32,359 bases of DNA, taken from positions 1-32,359 of the forward strand of contig NZ_LRRU01000006.1 of the NCBI RefSeq assembly GCF_001641615.1, written 5' to 3'. Source of the DNA: Pseudoalteromonas gelatinilytica. Lineage in GTDB: Bacteria; Pseudomonadota; Gammaproteobacteria; Enterobacterales; Alteromonadaceae. This document shows positions 1 to 13,066 of this stretch, piece after piece. Made by a program: the position numbers and the translations under genes. The stretch's first letter is position 1. Each line of letters opens with the position of its first letter. The notes under the pieces are model-generated. The model worked only from the letters and a program-made list of their open reading frames with translations, made no database searches and was not told the origin of the DNA.

Positions 1-1161
1 ACCAGCACCAACTGTACGGCCACCTTCACGGATAGCGAAGCGTAAACCTTCGTCCATCGCGATTGGGCAGATTAACTCTACAGTCATCTTGATGTTGTCA
101 CCAGGCATTACCATTTCTACGCCTTCTGGTAACTGTACGTCACCTGTTACGTCAGTTGTACGGAAGTAGAACTGTGGACGGTAACCTTTGAAGAAAGGAG
201 TGTGACGACCACCTTCATCTTTAGAAAGTACGTATACTTCTGAAGTGAATTTAGTGTGTGGCTTGATTGAACCAGGCTTACAAAGTACTTGACCACGCTC
301 AACGTCTTCACGCTTAGTACCACGTAGTAGTGCACCGATGTTCTCACCCGCACGACCTTCGTCTAGAAGCTTACGGAACATCTCAACACCTGTACAAGTT
401 GTCTTCGTAGTTTCTTTGATACCTACGATTTCAACTTCGTCATTCACGTTGATGATACCAGCTTCAACACGGCCAGTTACAACAGTACCACGACCTTGGA
501 TTGAGAATACGTCTTCGATAGGCATGATGAATGGCTTATCGATGTCACGCTCTGGCTCTGGGATGTATGAATCTAGCGCTTCTGCTAGTTCAATGATTTT
601 CGCTTCCCATTGCTCTTCGCCTTCTAGTGCTTTAAGAGCAGAACCTTGGATTAGAGGTAAGTCGTCACCTGGGAAATCGTACTCAGAAAGAAGTTCACGA
701 ACTTCCATTTCTACTAGCTCAAGTAGCTCTTCGTCATCAACCATGTCACATTTGTTCATGAATACGATGATGTAAGGTACGCCAACCTGACGAGAAAGTA
801 GGATGTGCTCACGAGTTTGTGGCATAGGACCGTCAGTCGCAGCAACTACTAGGATTGCGCCGTCCATTTGAGCAGCACCAGTGATCATGTTTTTAACATA
901 ATCGGCGTGTCCTGGACAGTCTACGTGTGCGTAGTGACGAGTTGGAGTATCGTACTCAACGTGTGAAGTTGAGATTGTGATACCACGCTCACGCTCTTCT
1001 GGAGCGTTATCGATTGATGCGAAGTCTTTAGCTTGACCACCGTATGCTTTCGCAAGTACGTTTGTGATTGCTGCTGTTAGAGTTGTTTTACCGTGGTCAA
1101 CGTGGCCGATTGTACCAACGTTTACGTGCGGTTTTACGCGTTCAAACTTTTCTTTTGCCAT
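1..1161 (-). CDS. tuf: Translation elongation factor Tu (3' end cut by window edge)
   Basis: EF-Tu carries aminoacyl-tRNA to the ribosomal A site as a GTP complex. The frame stays open from the ATG at 1161 to base 1, giving 387 codons. Reading it on the minus strand gives [16 protein letters not shown], then the P-loop GHVDHGKTT, the effector region [16 protein letters not shown] and NKCD. It ends at GRTVGAG, so only about seven C-terminal residues and the stop lie outside the window. A TAGGAA ribosome-binding site lies about 12 nt upstream. It follows fusA after 60 bp and is the last visible gene of the str operon (rpsL-rpsG-fusA-tuf). The missing stop is a window-edge effect, not damage. 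Gammaproteobacteria often carry two tuf copies; this is the copy next to fusA. Confidence 0.97.
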   Translation of the reverse strand, partial: MAKEKFERVKPHVNVGTIGHVDHGKTTLTAAITNVLAKAYGGQAKDFASIDNAPEERERGITISTSHVEYDTPTRHYAHVDCPGHADYVKNMITGAAQMDGAILVVAATDGPMPQTREHILLSRQVGVPYIIVFMNKCDMVDDEELLELVEMEVRELLSEYDFPGDDLPLIQGSALKALEGEEQWEAKIIELAEALDSYIPEPERDIDKPFIMPIEDVFSIQGRGTVVTGRVEAGIINVNDEVEIVGIKETTKTTCTGVEMFRKLLDEGRAGENIGALLRGTKREDVERGQVLCKPGSIKPHTKFTSEVYVLSKDEGGRHTPFFKGYRPQFYFRTTDVTGDVQLPEGVEMVMPGDNIKMTVELICPIAMDEGLRFAIREGGRTVGAG

Positions 1162-1221
1162 CTTAAAAAATTCCTATAAAGAAATTAACGCCTGACCCAC
1201 TATTGGGCCAGACAAGCTAAA

Positions 1222-3336
1222 TCATATAACAGCGCGAGCTGCAATTATTGCATCTGCAACATTCTTAGCGGCTTCTGCATACTTCAAAAACTCCATAGAG
1301 TAAGATGCACGGCCTTGTGTTGCAGATCGCAGATCAGTTGCATAACCAAACATTTCAGAAAGTGGTACTTGCGCATTAATTTGCTTAAGACCACCGAATG
1401 CTTCTTCCATGCCTTCGATCATGCCGCGGCGACGGTTTAAGTCACCAACTACATCACCCATGTTTTCTTCAGGAGTGATAACTTCAACCTTCATTACTGG
1501 CTCAAGAAGAGCTGGGTTTGCTTCAAGCGCACCTTTCTTCATTGCCATTGAACCTGCAATTTTAAATGCCATCTCATTCGAGTCTACATCATGGAATGAA
1601 CCATCAAATAGAGTCGCTTTAACGCCAAGTAATGGGTAGCCTGCCAGCACACCTTGAGCCATTTGCTCTTGGATGCCTTTATCTACCGCAGGGATGTATT
1701 CTTTCGGAACCGCACCACCAACAACTTCGTTAACGAACTCGTAAATTGGCGCATCATTTTCCGAAATATCCATCGGTTCAAGTTTAAGCCAGACGTGACC
1801 ATATTGACCACGACCACCTGATTGACGTACGAACTTCCCTTCAACTTCAACAGCTGAACGGATAGCTTCACGGTATGCTACCTGCGGCTTACCAACGTTA
1901 CATTCAACACTGAATTCACGCTTCATACGGTCGACAATGATATCAAGGTGAAGTTCACCCATACCAGAAATAATAGTCTGGCCTGATTCTTCGTCAGTTT
2001 GTACTCTGAAAGACGGATCTTCTGCCGCTAGTTTACCTAACGCGATACCCATCTTATCTTGGTCAGCGATTGTGCGAGGCTCAACCGCAACAGAGATAAC
2101 TGGCTCTGGGAACTCCATACGCTCAAGCGTAATGATTGAGTTCGGATCACACAGTGTCTCACCTGTTGTTACGTCTTTAAGACCAATAGCCGCTGCGATG
2201 TCGCCTGCGTAGACTACTTTGATCTCTTCACGTGAGTTTGAATGCATCTGAACGATACGACCAAGTCGCTCACGCTTACTTTTAACTGGGTTGTATACCG
2301 CGTCACCCTGTTTAACAGTACCAGAGTAAACACGGAAGAAGGTCAAGGTGCCAACGAACGGGTCTGTCGCAATCTTAAAAGCAAGCGCGGCAAACGGTGC
2401 GTTGTCATCAGCAGGACGCTCTTCCTCAGTACCATCTTCAACGATACCTTGGATTTGTTTCACTTGTGTTGGTGCAGGCATATATTCGATAACAGCATCA
2501 AGCACAGCTTGAACACCCTTATTTTTAAATGCACTACCACACGTCATTGGAACAATTTCGTTTGCTAATGTACGCTGACGTAAAGCTGCTTTAATTTCAG
2601 CTTCAGTCAGGTCTTCACCTTCTAGATATTTATCCATTAGCTCTTCTGATGCTTCAGCAGCGCTCTCAACCATGTGAGAACGCCATTCTTCTGCAAGCTC
2701 CAGAAGCTCAGCCGGAATTGCCTCATAAGAGAAAGTCATGCCTTGATCTTCAGCATTCCAGTTAATGGCTTTCATCTTAATAAGGTCAATAACACCTTTA
2801 AAGTCGTCTTCAGCACCAATTGGTAGCTGAATTGGAACAGGAGTTGCTCCAAGACGAGATTTCACCTGGCTAACCACAGTTAAGAAGTCAGCGCCAGTGC
2901 GATCCATTTTGTTTACGAAGATCATGCGAGGAACTTCGTATTTGTTCGCTTGACGCCAAACTGTCTCAGTTTGCGGCTGTACACCAGATGAAGCACAAAG
3001 AACAACTACCGCACCATCTAGTACGCGTAAAGAACGCTCTACTTCGATAGTGAAATCTACGTGTCCTGGAGTATCAATAATATTGATACGGTGGTCGTCA
3101 AATTGAGCGTCCATCCCTTTCCAGAAACACGTTGTTGCAGCAGAAGTGATTGTGATACCACGCTCTTGTTCCTGCTCCATCCAATCCATAGTTGCAGCAC
3201 CATCATGAACTTCACCGATCTTATGAGAAAGACCCGTGTAGAACAGAACACGTTCTGTTGTGGTGGTTTTACCTGCATCTACGTGAGCGCAAATACCGAT
3301 ATTGCGATAGCGCTCAAGTGGAGTTGTACGTGCCAT
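1222..3336 (-). CDS. fusA: Translation elongation factor G
   Basis: EF-G is the ribosomal translocase that moves tRNA and mRNA after peptide-bond formation and helps recycle ribosomes. The 704 residues match the usual bacterial length. Visible GTPase motifs are AHVDAGKTT near residue 17, RGITI in switch I, DTPGHVDF near residue 88 and NKMDR near residue 142, followed by the EF-G-specific G' insert and domains II-V. The ATG at 3336 has an AGAGGA ribosome-binding site 4-9 nt upstream. It sits 27 bp after rpsG and 60 bp before tuf, as expected in a str operon, and is presumably co-transcribed from the promoter ahead of rpsL. Nothing unusual was seen in the sequence. Confidence 0.98.
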   Translation of the reverse strand: MARTTPLERYRNIGICAHVDAGKTTTTERVLFYTGLSHKIGEVHDGAATMDWMEQEQERGITITSAATTCFWKGMDAQFDDHRINIIDTPGHVDFTIEVERSLRVLDGAVVVLCASSGVQPQTETVWRQANKYEVPRMIFVNKMDRTGADFLTVVSQVKSRLGATPVPIQLPIGAEDDFKGVIDLIKMKAINWNAEDQGMTFSYEAIPAELLELAEEWRSHMVESAAEASEELMDKYLEGEDLTEAEIKAALRQRTLANEIVPMTCGSAFKNKGVQAVLDAVIEYMPAPTQVKQIQGIVEDGTEEERPADDNAPFAALAFKIATDPFVGTLTFFRVYSGTVKQGDAVYNPVKSKRERLGRIVQMHSNSREEIKVVYAGDIAAAIGLKDVTTGETLCDPNSIITLERMEFPEPVISVAVEPRTIADQDKMGIALGKLAAEDPSFRVQTDEESGQTIISGMGELHLDIIVDRMKREFSVECNVGKPQVAYREAIRSAVEVEGKFVRQSGGRGQYGHVWLKLEPMDISENDAPIYEFVNEVVGGAVPKEYIPAVDKGIQEQMAQGVLAGYPLLGVKATLFDGSFHDVDSNEMAFKIAGSMAMKKGALEANPALLEPVMKVEVITPEENMGDVVGDLNRRRGMIEGMEEAFGGLKQINAQVPLSEMFGYATDLRSATQGRASYSMEFLKYAEAAKNVADAIIAARAVI

Positions 3337-3363
3337 ATGATCCTCTTAAAGGTTAAGGGCAGA

Positions 3364-3931
<568 letters not shown>

Positions 3932-4306
3932 TTAGCCCTTAGGGCGTTTAGCACCGTATTTAGAACGAGCTTGACGACGGTCGCTAACGCCTGCACAGTC
4001 AAGTGCACCACGTACAGTGTGGAAACGCACACCTGGTAAGTCTTTAACACGACCACCACGGATTAGGATTACACTGTGCTCTTGTAGGTTGTGGCCTTCA
4101 CCACCAATGTAAGATGTTACTTCGAAACCGTTCGTTAAACGAACACGCGCTACTTTACGTAATGCAGAGTTTGGTTTCTTAGGTGTAGTTGTATATACAC
4201 GAGTACATACACCACGCTTTTGCGGACACGCTTTAAGTGCAGCTGAGTTACTTTTAGTAACCTTGCTACGACGTGGCTTACGCACTAGCTGGTTAATAGT
4301 TGCCAT
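3932..4306 (-). CDS. rpsL: 30S ribosomal protein S12
   Basis: S12 sits at the decoding centre of the 30S subunit and affects accuracy and streptomycin response. The 124-residue product begins [12 protein letters not shown] and contains [15 protein letters not shown] and [11 protein letters not shown]. Lys43 and Lys88 (42 and 87 in E. coli mature numbering), where streptomycin-resistance changes arise, are both the sensitive wild-type residues. The conserved Asp89, the methylthiolation target of RimO in E. coli, is present. It is the first gene of the str operon: a near-consensus promoter lies about 90 nt upstream of the ATG, right after the rpoC terminator. The ribosome-binding site is AGGAGC, just ahead of the ATG. 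Confidence 0.98.
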   Translation of the reverse strand: MATINQLVRKPRRSKVTKSNSAALKACPQKRGVCTRVYTTTPKKPNSALRKVARVRLTNGFEVTSYIGGEGHNLQEHSVILIRGGRVKDLPGVRFHTVRGALDCAGVSDRRQARSKYGAKRPKG

Positions 4307-4340
4307 TTAAATAGCTCCTGAAATTAAAATTACTACTGAA

Positions 4341-4405
4341 AAATAAAAAAATCCGCCCTGTTTACATGCTCGTTACAAAACGTGCAGGCAAATGGGTGGC
4401 GGAAT
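4341..4405 (-). terminator. Rho-independent terminator of rpoBC, overlapping the str promoter
   Basis: Read on the minus strand, the 5' arm ATTCCGCC (4405-4398) pairs with GGCGGAT (4357-4351). A run TTTTTTATTT (4350-4341) follows. The roughly 40-nt interior can form a second, imperfect helix (around 4366-4387). The 5' arm lies between the -10 box and the start point of the rpsL promoter, so only transcripts arriving from rpoC contain both arms. Confidence 0.75.
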
Positions 4406-4432
4406 TTTAATGAGCAAAGTTTAACCTGTCAA
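4404..4432 (-). promoter_or_regulatory. Sigma70-type promoter of the str operon (rpsL-rpsG-fusA-tuf)
   Basis: On the minus strand a perfect TTGACA (4432-4427) is followed by exactly 17 nt and TAAAAT (4409-4404). The expected start point is near 4397, giving a leader of about 90 nt before the rpsL ATG. This is among the best promoter matches in the window and fits a highly expressed ribosomal operon. Confidence 0.85.
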
Positions 4433-4441
4433 CCTTAACTC

Positions 4442-4472
4442 ATCGTAAGGCAGCAGATTACTGCCTCACGAT
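4442..4472 (-). other. Hairpin just after the rpoC stop
   Basis: ATCGT and AGGCAG on one side pair with CTGCCT and ACGAT on the other, with one mismatch and a 7-nt loop. No T-run follows on the minus strand, so it is not a classical terminator. It may protect the rpoC 3' end or assist the true terminator about 40 nt further on. Confidence 0.5.
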
Positions 4473-4498
4473 TTCTTAATCTATTGATTAAGCTGAGA

Positions 4499-7400
4499 TT
4501 ATTGGTTTCCAGAGATATCTGCGTTAAGTGCGTCAGTTAGTGCTTGAGTTGCCTCTTCAGCGCTTACTGTTTGCTCTTCAACGATTTCACCTTGCTTGCG
4601 ACGGTTCAAACGGTCTTGGTGATACGCAAAGCCTGTACCAGCTGGGATCAGACGACCCACGATTACGTTCTCTTTCAGACCACGAAGCTCATCGCTCTTA
4701 CCATTTACAGCTGCTTCAGTTAGGACACGTGTAGTTTCCTGGAACGATGCTGCAGAAATGAAAGATTCTGTTGCAAGTGACGCTTTAGTGATACCCATTA
4801 ATTGGATTTCAAACTTCGCTGGGATCTTGCCTTGTTTCTCAAGTTCACGGTTCGCGATATTAACGCGTGCCACTTCAACTTGTTCACCGGCTAAGAACTC
4901 AGTGTCACCGCCGTCAAGGATGATACATTTACGTAGCATCTGACGAATGATTGTCTCAATGTGCTTGTCATTGATCTTAACGCCTTGCAAGCGGTAAACC
5001 TCTTGCACTTCGTTAACGATGTAGTTAGCTACATGAGTTACACCACGTAGGCGTAAGATGTCATGTGGTGATTCTGGACCATCGGCGATAACCTCACCTT
5101 TAGACACTTGCTCACCTTCGAACACGTTAAGTTGACGCCATTTAGGGATCATCTCTTCGTATGCGTCACCCTCAGCTGGAGTGATTACAAGACGCTTCTT
5201 ACCTTTTGTTTCTTTACCGAAGCTGATAGTACCTGTGATTTCTGCAAGGATTGCAGGATCTTTCGGCTTACGTGCTTCGAATAAGTCAGCTACGCGAGGT
5301 AGACCACCCGTGATATCACGAGTTTTCGAACCTTCTTGCGGAATACGTGCAAGTACGTCACCTGGGTTTGCAGTTGCGCCGTCTGTTACTTCAATCGTTG
5401 TGAATGAAGGTAGACGTGTTTCTTGCAGACCACGCTCATCGCTTTCGATGATTAGTTTAGGTTCTTTCGCATTCGCTTTACCTAAGTCTTTAACAACCAC
5501 ACGTGTTAAACCAGTTAACTCGTCTGTTTGTGCTTCGGTATTTGAGTCATCAATGTCGCTGAACGAGATTTTTGACTTGTGCTCAAGAACGATTGGGTGA
5601 CTATGCGGATCCCAAGTTGCAACGATATCGTTACCTTGAACTTCTGCATTATCTTGTACAGTTAACACCGCACCGTAAGGAACTTTATAACGCTCTTTCT
5701 CACGACCAAAGCTATCAATGATAGTGATCTCTGTTGAACGAGACGTGATAACAATCTTACCGTCTGTGTTTAATACGTACTTCGCATTGTGTAACTTCAA
5801 TGTACCGTTAGTTTTAACTTGTACACTGTTTTCAGCAGACGCTCGAGACGCCGCACCACCGATGTGGAAGGTACGCATCGTAAGCTGTGTACCCGGCTCA
5901 CCGATTGATTGTGCCGCGATAACACCTACTGATTCACCTGGGTTGATGATGTGGCCACGCGCAAGGTCACGACCGTAACACTTAGCACATACACCAAAGT
6001 CATTATCACAAGTGATTACTGAACGAACGCGTACTTCATCCACTGAGTGCTCTTCTAAAAGGTCACACAGTTTTTCGTCAAGCATGATGTTACGCTCAAC
6101 AAGTACTTCGTTTGTACCAGGGATTAATACATCTTCAGCAACAACACGACCAAGAACACGTTCACGAAGTGCTTCTACAACGTCACCACCTTCGATAAGC
6201 GGTTTCATTGTTAAGCCATCTTCTGTGCCACAATCGTCTTCATTGATTACTAAGTCTTGTGCAACGTCTACTAGACGACGCGTTAAGTAACCCGAGTTTG
6301 CTGTTTTAAGTGCTGTATCGGCAAGACCTTTACGCGCACCGTGCGTCGAGATGAAGTACTGTAGTACGTTTAGACCTTCACGGAAGTTCGCCGTGATTGG
6401 TGTCTCGATGATTGAACCATCTGGACGTGCCATTAGACCACGCATACCCGCTAACTGACGGATCTGAGCGGCGCTACCACGTGCACCTGAGTCTGCCATC
6501 ATAAACACTGAGTTGAATGAAGATTGCTCTTCTTCTTCGCCTTTCGCGTTGATTACAGTGTCTTTTGATAAGTTCGCCATCATCTCACGTGATAAGTTTT
6601 CATTTACACGTGACCAGATATCGATAACTTTGTTGTACTTTTCACCAGCCGTTACAAGACCTGATTGGAATTGTTGGTTGATTTCAGTTACTTCAGCTTC
6701 CGCTGATTCAATGATTTCTGCTTTAACCGGTGGGATAACTAGGTCATCGATACCGATTGAAACACCTGACTTCATTGCGTAGTGGAAACCGGTGTACATT
6801 ACTTGGTCAGCAAAGATAACGGTATCTTTAAGACCTAGACGACGGTAACACTCGTTTAATAAGCCAGAAATTTGTTTCTTACCTAGGGCTTGGTTGATTA
6901 ACTCAAACGGCATGCCTTTAGGTAGGATTAGTGAAAGAATCGCACGACCTACTGTTGTTTCAACAATAGATACTTGCTCAACTGTTTCACCATCTTCATT
7001 GCTGATTGTCTCGCTGATACGTACTTTTACGCGTGCATGTAACTCAGCGTTACCGCTGCGGTATGCTTTTTCAGCTTCTTTAGGATCTTTAAATACAATA
7101 CCTTCGCCTTTCGCATTGATACGATCACGAGTCATGTAGTAAAGACCTAATACAACGTCCTGTGAAGGAACGATGATTGGCTCACCATTCGCTGGAGATA
7201 GGATGTTGTTAGTAGACATCATTAGAGCACGTGCTTCTAACTGTGCTTCAAGCGTTAACGGTACGTGTACCGCCATTTGGTCACCATCGAAGTCAGCGTT
7301 GTACGCCGCACAAACTAATGGGTGTAAATGGATCGCTTTACCTTCGATAAGCACAGGCTCGAACGCTTGGATACCCAAACGGTGAAGTGTTGGTGCACGG

Positions 7401-8671
7401 TTAAGTAATACTGGATGTTCACGAATTACTTCGTCTAATACATCCCATACTTCTGCTACTTCACGCTCAACCATCTTCTTCGCAGCTTTGATAGTCGTAG
7501 CCATGCCGCGACGCTCTAGTTTGCCGTAGATAAATGGTTTGAATAGCTCAAGTGCCATCTTCTTAGGAAGACCACACTGGTGTAGTTTAAGCGTAGGACC
7601 TACTGTGATTACAGAACGGCCTGAGTAATCTACACGTTTACCAAGTAAGTTCTGACGGAAACGACCTTGCTTACCTTTGATCATATCAGCAAGCGATTTA
7701 AGAGGACGTTTGTTAGAACCTGTGATCGCACGACCGCGACGACCGTTATCAAGTAGCGCATCTACCGCTTCTTGTAACATACGTTTTTCGTTGCGTACGA
7801 TAATGTCTGGTGCTGCTAGATCTAATAGACGCTTAAGACGGTTATTACGGTTAATAACACGACGGTAAAGGTCATTCAGATCAGAAGTCGCAAAACGACC
7901 ACCGTCTAGTGGTACTAATGGACGTAGATCAGGCGGAAGTACAGGAAGTACTGTCATGATCATCCACTCAGGGTTGTTACCTGATTGGTGGAAAGATTCC
8001 ATTAATTTAAGACGTTTAGTGATCTTCTTACGCTTAGTTTCAGAGTTAATTGTTGGTAACTCTTCACGCATTTCAGCAATTAATTGGCCAAGATCAAGTT
8101 CACGAAGCAAGTCTAAAACTGCTTCCGCACCCATCTTCGCTTCAAACTCATCACCGTGCTCTTCTAGTGCATCTAGGTACTCTTCTTCACCTAAAAGTTG
8201 ACCACGCTCAAGCGTTGTCATACCAGGCTCAGTTACAACGAATGATTCGAAGTAAAGTACGCGCTCGATGTCACGAAGTGTCATGTCTAGCATTAAGCCG
8301 ATACGTGACGGTAATGATTTTAAGAACCAAATGTGCGCAACTGGGCTCGCAAGCTCAATGTGACCCATACGGTCACGACGCACTTTAGTAAGCGTTACTT
8401 CAACGCCACACTTTTCACAAATAACACCACGGTGCTTAAGGCGCTTATATTTACCACATAAACACTCATAATCTTTCACTGGGCCGAAGATACGGGCACA
8501 GAATAAGCCGTCGCGCTCAGGCTTGAAAGTACGGTAGTTGATTGTCTCAGGTTTCTTTACTTCACCGTATGACCATGAACGAACCATATCTGGCGAAGCA
8601 AGACCAATGCGAATTGCATCGAATTCTTCGGTCTTATTTTGTTGCTTCAGAAACTTAAGTAAGTCTTTCAC
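4499..8671 (-). CDS. rpoC: DNA-directed RNA polymerase subunit beta'
   Basis: Beta' carries the catalytic Mg site of RNA polymerase. The product is 1390 residues against about 1407 in E. coli. The N-terminal zinc site (CLCGKYKR ... CEKCG, residues about 70-88), the RNAP hallmark [12 protein letters not shown] with Asp460, Asp462 and Asp464 (identical numbering to E. coli), and the second zinc cluster ([13 protein letters not shown]) are all visible. The start is a GTG at 8671, as in E. coli; the frame then reads [10 protein letters not shown], and an AGGAGAG ribosome-binding site precedes it. It follows rpoB by 97 bp, with two hairpins in the spacer, and ends just before a hairpin, a terminator and the rpsL promoter. 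Confidence 0.99.
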   Translation of the reverse strand: MKDLLKFLKQQNKTEEFDAIRIGLASPDMVRSWSYGEVKKPETINYRTFKPERDGLFCARIFGPVKDYECLCGKYKRLKHRGVICEKCGVEVTLTKVRRDRMGHIELASPVAHIWFLKSLPSRIGLMLDMTLRDIERVLYFESFVVTEPGMTTLERGQLLGEEEYLDALEEHGDEFEAKMGAEAVLDLLRELDLGQLIAEMREELPTINSETKRKKITKRLKLMESFHQSGNNPEWMIMTVLPVLPPDLRPLVPLDGGRFATSDLNDLYRRVINRNNRLKRLLDLAAPDIIVRNEKRMLQEAVDALLDNGRRGRAITGSNKRPLKSLADMIKGKQGRFRQNLLGKRVDYSGRSVITVGPTLKLHQCGLPKKMALELFKPFIYGKLERRGMATTIKAAKKMVEREVAEVWDVLDEVIREHPVLLNRAPTLHRLGIQAFEPVLIEGKAIHLHPLVCAAYNADFDGDQMAVHVPLTLEAQLEARALMMSTNNILSPANGEPIIVPSQDVVLGLYYMTRDRINAKGEGIVFKDPKEAEKAYRSGNAELHARVKVRISETISNEDGETVEQVSIVETTVGRAILSLILPKGMPFELINQALGKKQISGLLNECYRRLGLKDTVIFADQVMYTGFHYAMKSGVSIGIDDLVIPPVKAEIIESAEAEVTEINQQFQSGLVTAGEKYNKVIDIWSRVNENLSREMMANLSKDTVINAKGEEEEQSSFNSVFMMADSGARGSAAQIRQLAGMRGLMARPDGSIIETPITANFREGLNVLQYFISTHGARKGLADTALKTANSGYLTRRLVDVAQDLVINEDDCGTEDGLTMKPLIEGGDVVEALRERVLGRVVAEDVLIPGTNEVLVERNIMLDEKLCDLLEEHSVDEVRVRSVITCDNDFGVCAKCYGRDLARGHIINPGESVGVIAAQSIGEPGTQLTMRTFHIGGAASRASAENSVQVKTNGTLKLHNAKYVLNTDGKIVITSRSTEITIIDSFGREKERYKVPYGAVLTVQDNAEVQGNDIVATWDPHSHPIVLEHKSKISFSDIDDSNTEAQTDELTGLTRVVVKDLGKANAKEPKLIIESDERGLQETRLPSFTTIEVTDGATANPGDVLARIPQEGSKTRDITGGLPRVADLFEARKPKDPAILAEITGTISFGKETKGKKRLVITPAEGDAYEEMIPKWRQLNVFEGEQVSKGEVIADGPESPHDILRLRGVTHVANYIVNEVQEVYRLQGVKINDKHIETIIRQMLRKCIILDGGDTEFLAGEQVEVARVNIANRELEKQGKIPAKFEIQLMGITKASLATESFISAASFQETTRVLTEAAVNGKSDELRGLKENVIVGRLIPAGTGFAYHQDRLNRRKQGEIVEEQTVSAEEATQALTDALNADISGNQ

Positions 8672-8701
8672 CTTAGCTCTCCTGTCGGAGGTTAATCTTG
8701 A

Positions 8702-8761
8702 GGGCGAACCAATCGCCCCTACATTCTATTCGGCCTAACAGGTGCGGCTTACGCCGCACCT
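8702..8761 (-). other. Two hairpins in the rpoB-rpoC spacer
   Basis: A 6-bp stem (8702-8707 with 8713-8718, GGGCGA/TCGCCC) and a perfect 9-bp stem (8740-8748 with 8753-8761, AGGTGCGGC/GCCGCACCT, 4-nt loop) sit between rpoB and rpoC. Neither is followed by a T-run on the minus strand, so they look like mRNA processing or stability structures rather than terminators. Function is inferred. Confidence 0.5.
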
Positions 8762-8768
8762 AAATGGC

Positions 8769-11700
8769 TTAATTTTCTTCCAACTCGATGTTGATACCCA
8801 GTGAGCGGATTTCTTTCAACAATACGTTGAACGATTCTGGCATACCTGGTTCCATCTTATGGTTACCATCTACGATGTTCTTATACATCTTAGTACGACC
8901 GTTCACGTCATCCGATTTCACTGTTAGCATTTCTTGTAGAGTATATGCAGCACCGTAAGCTTCTAGTGCCCACACCTCCATCTCACCGAAACGCTGGCCA
9001 CCGAACTGAGCTTTACCACCCAGCGGCTGCTGAGTAACAAGGCTGTAAGAACCAGTTGAACGTGCGTGCATCTTGTCATCAACCAAGTGGTTAAGTTTCA
9101 GCATGTACATGTAACCAACAGTTACTTGACGTTCAAACTGATCGCCAGTACGGCCATCATAAAGTGTAACTTGACCGCTTCTTGGATAACCACCAAGCTC
9201 TAGTAAGTCTTTGATTTCGCTTTCACGAGCACCATCAAAGGCAGGAGTTGCGATCGGTAAACCACCTTTCAAGTTTTCAGCTAAGCGACGAACTTCATCA
9301 TCAGAGAATGAGTCGATATCGACTTTCTGACGACAATCACCTAATTCGTAAACTTTCTTAACGAAGCTACGGATTTCGTGCAGTTCACGCTGCTCTTTCA
9401 TCATTTCTTCTAAGCGCTCACCCACACCACGTGCAGCAAGACCCATGTGAGTTTCTAGGATCTGACCGATGTTCATACGTGATGGTACACCTAGCGGGTT
9501 CAGAACGATGTCTACCGTACGACCTTTGTCATCGTATGGCATATCTTCTACTGGTACGATAGTCGAGATAACACCTTTGTTACCGTGACGACCCGCCATC
9601 TTATCACCCGGTTGGATACGACGTTTAACAGCTAGGTATACTTTAACAATCTTAAGTACGCCTGGTGCTAAGTCATCACCTTGAGTGATCTTACGACGTT
9701 TGTTTTCAAACTTCTTATCGTATTCAGCTTTAAGCTCATCGTACTGAGCTGCTAGTTGCTCAAGCTCAGCTTGCTTGTCTTCTTCAGCAAGGCTTTGAGT
9801 AAGTAGCTTGTCAGCATTTAATGCTGCAACTGAGTCAGCGTTCAGACCAGCGTCAACAAGTAACTTACGAGCACGCTCTAATACGCCTGCTTCTAAGATA
9901 CGGAACTCTTCGTTGAAGTCTTTCTTCGCTTCGCGAAGCTGCATGTCTTCAACTTCTAACGCACGCTTATCTTTTTCAACACCGTCACGGGTGAAAACTT
10001 GTACGTCGATTACAGTACCAGTTACAGAGTTTGGTACACGTAAAGAGCTGTCTTTAACGTCTGACGCTTTCTCACCGAAGATAGCACGTAGTAGCTTTTC
10101 TTCAGGTGTTAATTGCGTTTCGCCTTTCGGAGTCACTTTACCTACTAGGATATCGCCGCCTTTAACTTCAGCACCGATATATACAACGCCTGATTCATCA
10201 AGCTTGCCTAGTGCAGATTCACCAACGTTAGGGATATCTGCTGTGATCTCTTCTGGACCTAATTTAGTATCACGTGCGATACATTGTAGCTCTTGAATGT
10301 GGATAGTCGTTAGACGATCTTCTTGAACTACGCGCTCTGATAATAGGATTGAATCCTCGAAGTTATAACCGTTCCATGGCATGAATGCCACGCGAAGGTT
10401 TTGACCAAGTGCTAAGTCACCAAGGTCAGTCGAAGGACCATCTGCTAATACGTCACCACGTGTTACCGGCTCACCAACCATACAAGTTGGTTTTTGGTTA
10501 ATACATGTATTTTGGTTTGAGCGTGTGTATTTAGTTAAGTTGTAAATATCGATGCCCGCTTCACCAGGGATGCGCTCTTCTTCATTTACATTAACAACGA
10601 TGCGGCTCGCATCGGCATACATTACTTCACCGCCACGCTTAGCAACGATAGTTACACCAGAATCTTTTGCTAGTGTAAGCTCGATACCTGTACCTACAAG
10701 CGGTTTATCCGCGATTAGTGTTGGTACTGCTTGACGTTGCATGTTTGAACCCATCAATGCACGGTTAGCATCATCGTGTTCTAGGAACGGGATAAGTGCT
10801 GCCGCTACAGAGATCACCTGCTGTGGTGATACGTCCATATATTGTTGGTCCATTTTGCCCATAAAGGTTGATTCACCTTTGTGACGACATGGAATTAGTT
10901 CATCAACAAACTCATTGTTTTCGTCTAGGTTCGTGTTCGCCTGTGCGATTACGAACTGACCTTCTTCAATAGCTGATAGGTAATCTACTTCATCAGTTAC
11001 TACACCGTTTACCACTTTGCGGTAAGGTGTTTCTAAGAAACCATAGTCGTTTGTACGTGCGTACGTAGACAATGAGTTAATTAGACCGATGTTTGGACCC
11101 TCAGGCGTTTCGATTGGACATACACGACCATAGTGAGTTACGTGAACGTCTCGAACCTCGAAGCCAGCGCGTTCACGTGTTAAACCACCCGGACCTAATG
11201 CAGAAATACGACGCTTGTGCGTTACTTCTGAAAGCGGGTTATTTTGGTCCATGAACTGTGATAACTGAGATGAACCGAAGAACTCTTTAACCGCTGCCGA
11301 AATAGGCTTAGCGTTAATAAGATCTTGTGGCATTACAGCGTCAAGGTCACCTAAGCTTAAACGCTCACGTACAGCACGTTCTACACGTACTAGACCAACG
11401 CGGAATTGGTTCTCAGCCATTTCGCCAACACTACGGATACGACGGTTGCCTAAGTGGTCGATATCATCAACATCGCCAACACCGTTACGAATAGCGATAA
11501 GCACTTTCATAACAGCTACGATGTCTTCTTTCGATAATGTACCTGGGCCTGTATCTGAGTCATAACCTACACGGCTATTGAACTTCATACGACCAACTGT
11601 TGATAAATCGTAACGCTCATCAGAGAAGAACAAGTTATCAAATAAGGCTTCAGCCGCGTCTTTCGTCGGTGGCTCGCCTGGGCGCATCATGCGATAAATT

Positions 11701-12794
11701 TCTACTAATGCTTCTAAACGGTTGCTTGTTGTGTCGATACGTAATGTATCTGACATGTAGGCGCCGCTGTCCACTTCGTTGATATATAATGTATCAATCT
11801 TAGTGTGACCTGCTTTAACCAATTCAGCCATTAGCTCAAGTGATAGCTCATCATTCGCGTTTGCGATGATCTCACCCGTTGACTCGTCAACGTAGTTTCT
11901 AGCTACAACACGACCAATGATGTACTCATGTGGTACTTCTAATTGGTTAATACCTTTTTTCTCGATGTTCTTGATGTGACGCGCAGTAATACGACGACCC
12001 GCTTCAACAAGGACTTCACCGTCATCGCTCTTGATATCAAAAGCGGCAGTTTCACCACGTAAACGTGAAGGTACAAGTTCCATAAGAACTTTACCGTCAG
12101 TTACTTCAAACGCAGTAGTATCGAAGAAGATATCTAGGATTTCTTCTGTAGAGAACTCTAGTGCACGTAAGATGATAGACGCCGGTAATTTACGACGACG
12201 GTCAATACGTACATATAGGTTATCTTTTGCATCAAACTCGAAGTCTAACCATGAACCACGGTAAGGAATTACACGCGCGTTATAAAGTACTTTACCTGAC
12301 GAGTGAGTTTTACCGCGGTCGTTATCAAAGAATACACCAGGGCTACGGTGTAGCTGAGAAACGATAACACGCTCTGTACCATTGATTACAAAGGTACCGG
12401 TATCAGTCATGAGCGGAATTTCGCCCATGTAAACTTCTTGCTCTTTAATGTCTTTAACTGTGCCTGGTGCTTCTTTATCCATCACCACAAGACGCAATTT
12501 TACGCGAAGTGGAGCAGAATAAGTCACACCGCGAATTTGACATTCTTTTACATCGAATACTGGCTCACCAATACGATAACTTACGTATTGAAGCTCAGAA
12601 TTTCCCGAGTAGCTTTTGATCGGAAACACAGAACGGAAAGCAGCTTCCAAACCGTGATCGCCATCAGCGTCAGGGACTAAGAATTTTTTAAACGATTCTA
12701 ACTGCGTTGACAGTAAGAAAGGTATATCCAAAACTTGTGGACGTTTACCAAAATCCTTACGGATACGTTTCTTTTCAGAATAAGAGTAAGCCAT
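8769..12794 (-). CDS. rpoB: DNA-directed RNA polymerase subunit beta
   Basis: Beta forms the other half of the RNAP active cleft and the rifampicin pocket. The product has 1341 residues (E. coli 1342) and is collinear with it: the segment [18 protein letters not shown] falls at Asp516, His526 and Ser531 in E. coli numbering, all wild type for rifampicin sensitivity. The conserved [12 protein letters not shown] motif is also present. The ATG at 12794 has a GAGGAA ribosome-binding site. A 272-nt leader after rplL holds an attenuator-like hairpin and several other stems. Beta and beta' are therefore co-expressed with L10 and L12, with a drop at the attenuator. Confidence 0.99.
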   Translation of the reverse strand: MAYSYSEKKRIRKDFGKRPQVLDIPFLLSTQLESFKKFLVPDADGDHGLEAAFRSVFPIKSYSGNSELQYVSYRIGEPVFDVKECQIRGVTYSAPLRVKLRLVVMDKEAPGTVKDIKEQEVYMGEIPLMTDTGTFVINGTERVIVSQLHRSPGVFFDNDRGKTHSSGKVLYNARVIPYRGSWLDFEFDAKDNLYVRIDRRRKLPASIILRALEFSTEEILDIFFDTTAFEVTDGKVLMELVPSRLRGETAAFDIKSDDGEVLVEAGRRITARHIKNIEKKGINQLEVPHEYIIGRVVARNYVDESTGEIIANANDELSLELMAELVKAGHTKIDTLYINEVDSGAYMSDTLRIDTTSNRLEALVEIYRMMRPGEPPTKDAAEALFDNLFFSDERYDLSTVGRMKFNSRVGYDSDTGPGTLSKEDIVAVMKVLIAIRNGVGDVDDIDHLGNRRIRSVGEMAENQFRVGLVRVERAVRERLSLGDLDAVMPQDLINAKPISAAVKEFFGSSQLSQFMDQNNPLSEVTHKRRISALGPGGLTRERAGFEVRDVHVTHYGRVCPIETPEGPNIGLINSLSTYARTNDYGFLETPYRKVVNGVVTDEVDYLSAIEEGQFVIAQANTNLDENNEFVDELIPCRHKGESTFMGKMDQQYMDVSPQQVISVAAALIPFLEHDDANRALMGSNMQRQAVPTLIADKPLVGTGIELTLAKDSGVTIVAKRGGEVMYADASRIVVNVNEEERIPGEAGIDIYNLTKYTRSNQNTCINQKPTCMVGEPVTRGDVLADGPSTDLGDLALGQNLRVAFMPWNGYNFEDSILLSERVVQEDRLTTIHIQELQCIARDTKLGPEEITADIPNVGESALGKLDESGVVYIGAEVKGGDILVGKVTPKGETQLTPEEKLLRAIFGEKASDVKDSSLRVPNSVTGTVIDVQVFTRDGVEKDKRALEVEDMQLREAKKDFNEEFRILEAGVLERARKLLVDAGLNADSVAALNADKLLTQSLAEEDKQAELEQLAAQYDELKAEYDKKFENKRRKITQGDDLAPGVLKIVKVYLAVKRRIQPGDKMAGRHGNKGVISTIVPVEDMPYDDKGRTVDIVLNPLGVPSRMNIGQILETHMGLAARGVGERLEEMMKEQRELHEIRSFVKKVYELGDCRQKVDIDSFSDDEVRRLAENLKGGLPIATPAFDGARESEIKDLLELGGYPRSGQVTLYDGRTGDQFERQVTVGYMYMLKLNHLVDDKMHARSTGSYSLVTQQPLGGKAQFGGQRFGEMEVWALEAYGAAYTLQEMLTVKSDDVNGRTKMYKNIVDGNHKMEPGMPESFNVLLKEIRSLGINIELEEN

Positions 12795-12827
12795 GGGGTT
12801 CCTCAGCTTGCTGATCTTTGACCCGAC

Positions 12828-12997
12828 CTGTTCTAGTAAGAACAGACTTAACTGGCATCTATGCCAAGATGTACAACATTAAATTGTTGTTCTATTTTGC
12901 TCTGCCACTTTCAATACCGATTTCGATAACAACTTGAAAGTAAAGAGAAAATTAGATTTTATTTGCGCTACAGGAATGCATCGCTCTATAGCGCAAA
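12828..12997 (-). other. Structured rpoB leader (series of hairpins)
   Basis: Between the attenuator and rpoB, at least three stems can be read: 12962-12970 with 12989-12997 (9 bp, TTTGCGCTA/TAGCGCAAA), 12907-12914 with 12934-12941 (8 bp, ACTTTCAA/TTGAAAGT) and 12828-12834 with 12839-12845 (7 bp, CTGTTCT/AGAACAG). The first overlaps the attenuator's T-run. In E. coli this spacer contains an RNase III cleavage site; one of these stems could play that part. The stems are seen; the role is inferred. Confidence 0.45.
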
Positions 12998-13025
12998 AAG
13001 GCCGGTGATTAAATAATCACCAGCC
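12995..13025 (-). terminator. rplL-rpoB attenuator
   Basis: On the minus strand GGCTGGTGATTA (13025-13014) pairs with TAATCACCGGCC (13011-13000), with one G-U wobble and a tiny loop, followed by five T residues (12999-12995). In E. coli a partial terminator at the same place lowers rpoBC expression relative to L10 and L12; the position and form here match that arrangement. Confidence 0.75.
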
Positions 13026-13066
13026 CTTGCCTGATTTCTCAGGCAGCGAACCTAGCGTAAGCTAGA

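Noticed and set aside
1..20. Truncated tuf pseudogene
   Set aside because: The frame is intact to base 1 and stops only because the window ends.
338..775. Long open frame on the plus strand opposite tuf
   Set aside because: It is antisense to EF-Tu, Ser/Thr-rich, low in complexity and has no ribosome-binding site; it is a by-product of tuf codon use.
9808..10296. 162-residue plus-strand frame opposite rpoB
   Set aside because: Antisense to a highly conserved gene; composition reflects the complementary codons; no start signals.
12961..13000. Possible internal promoter TTTAAT-17-TATAGA ahead of rpoB, next to the attenuator
   Set aside because: Only half of the -35 and two thirds of the -10 match consensus; too weak to call despite its similar position to the other embedded promoters.
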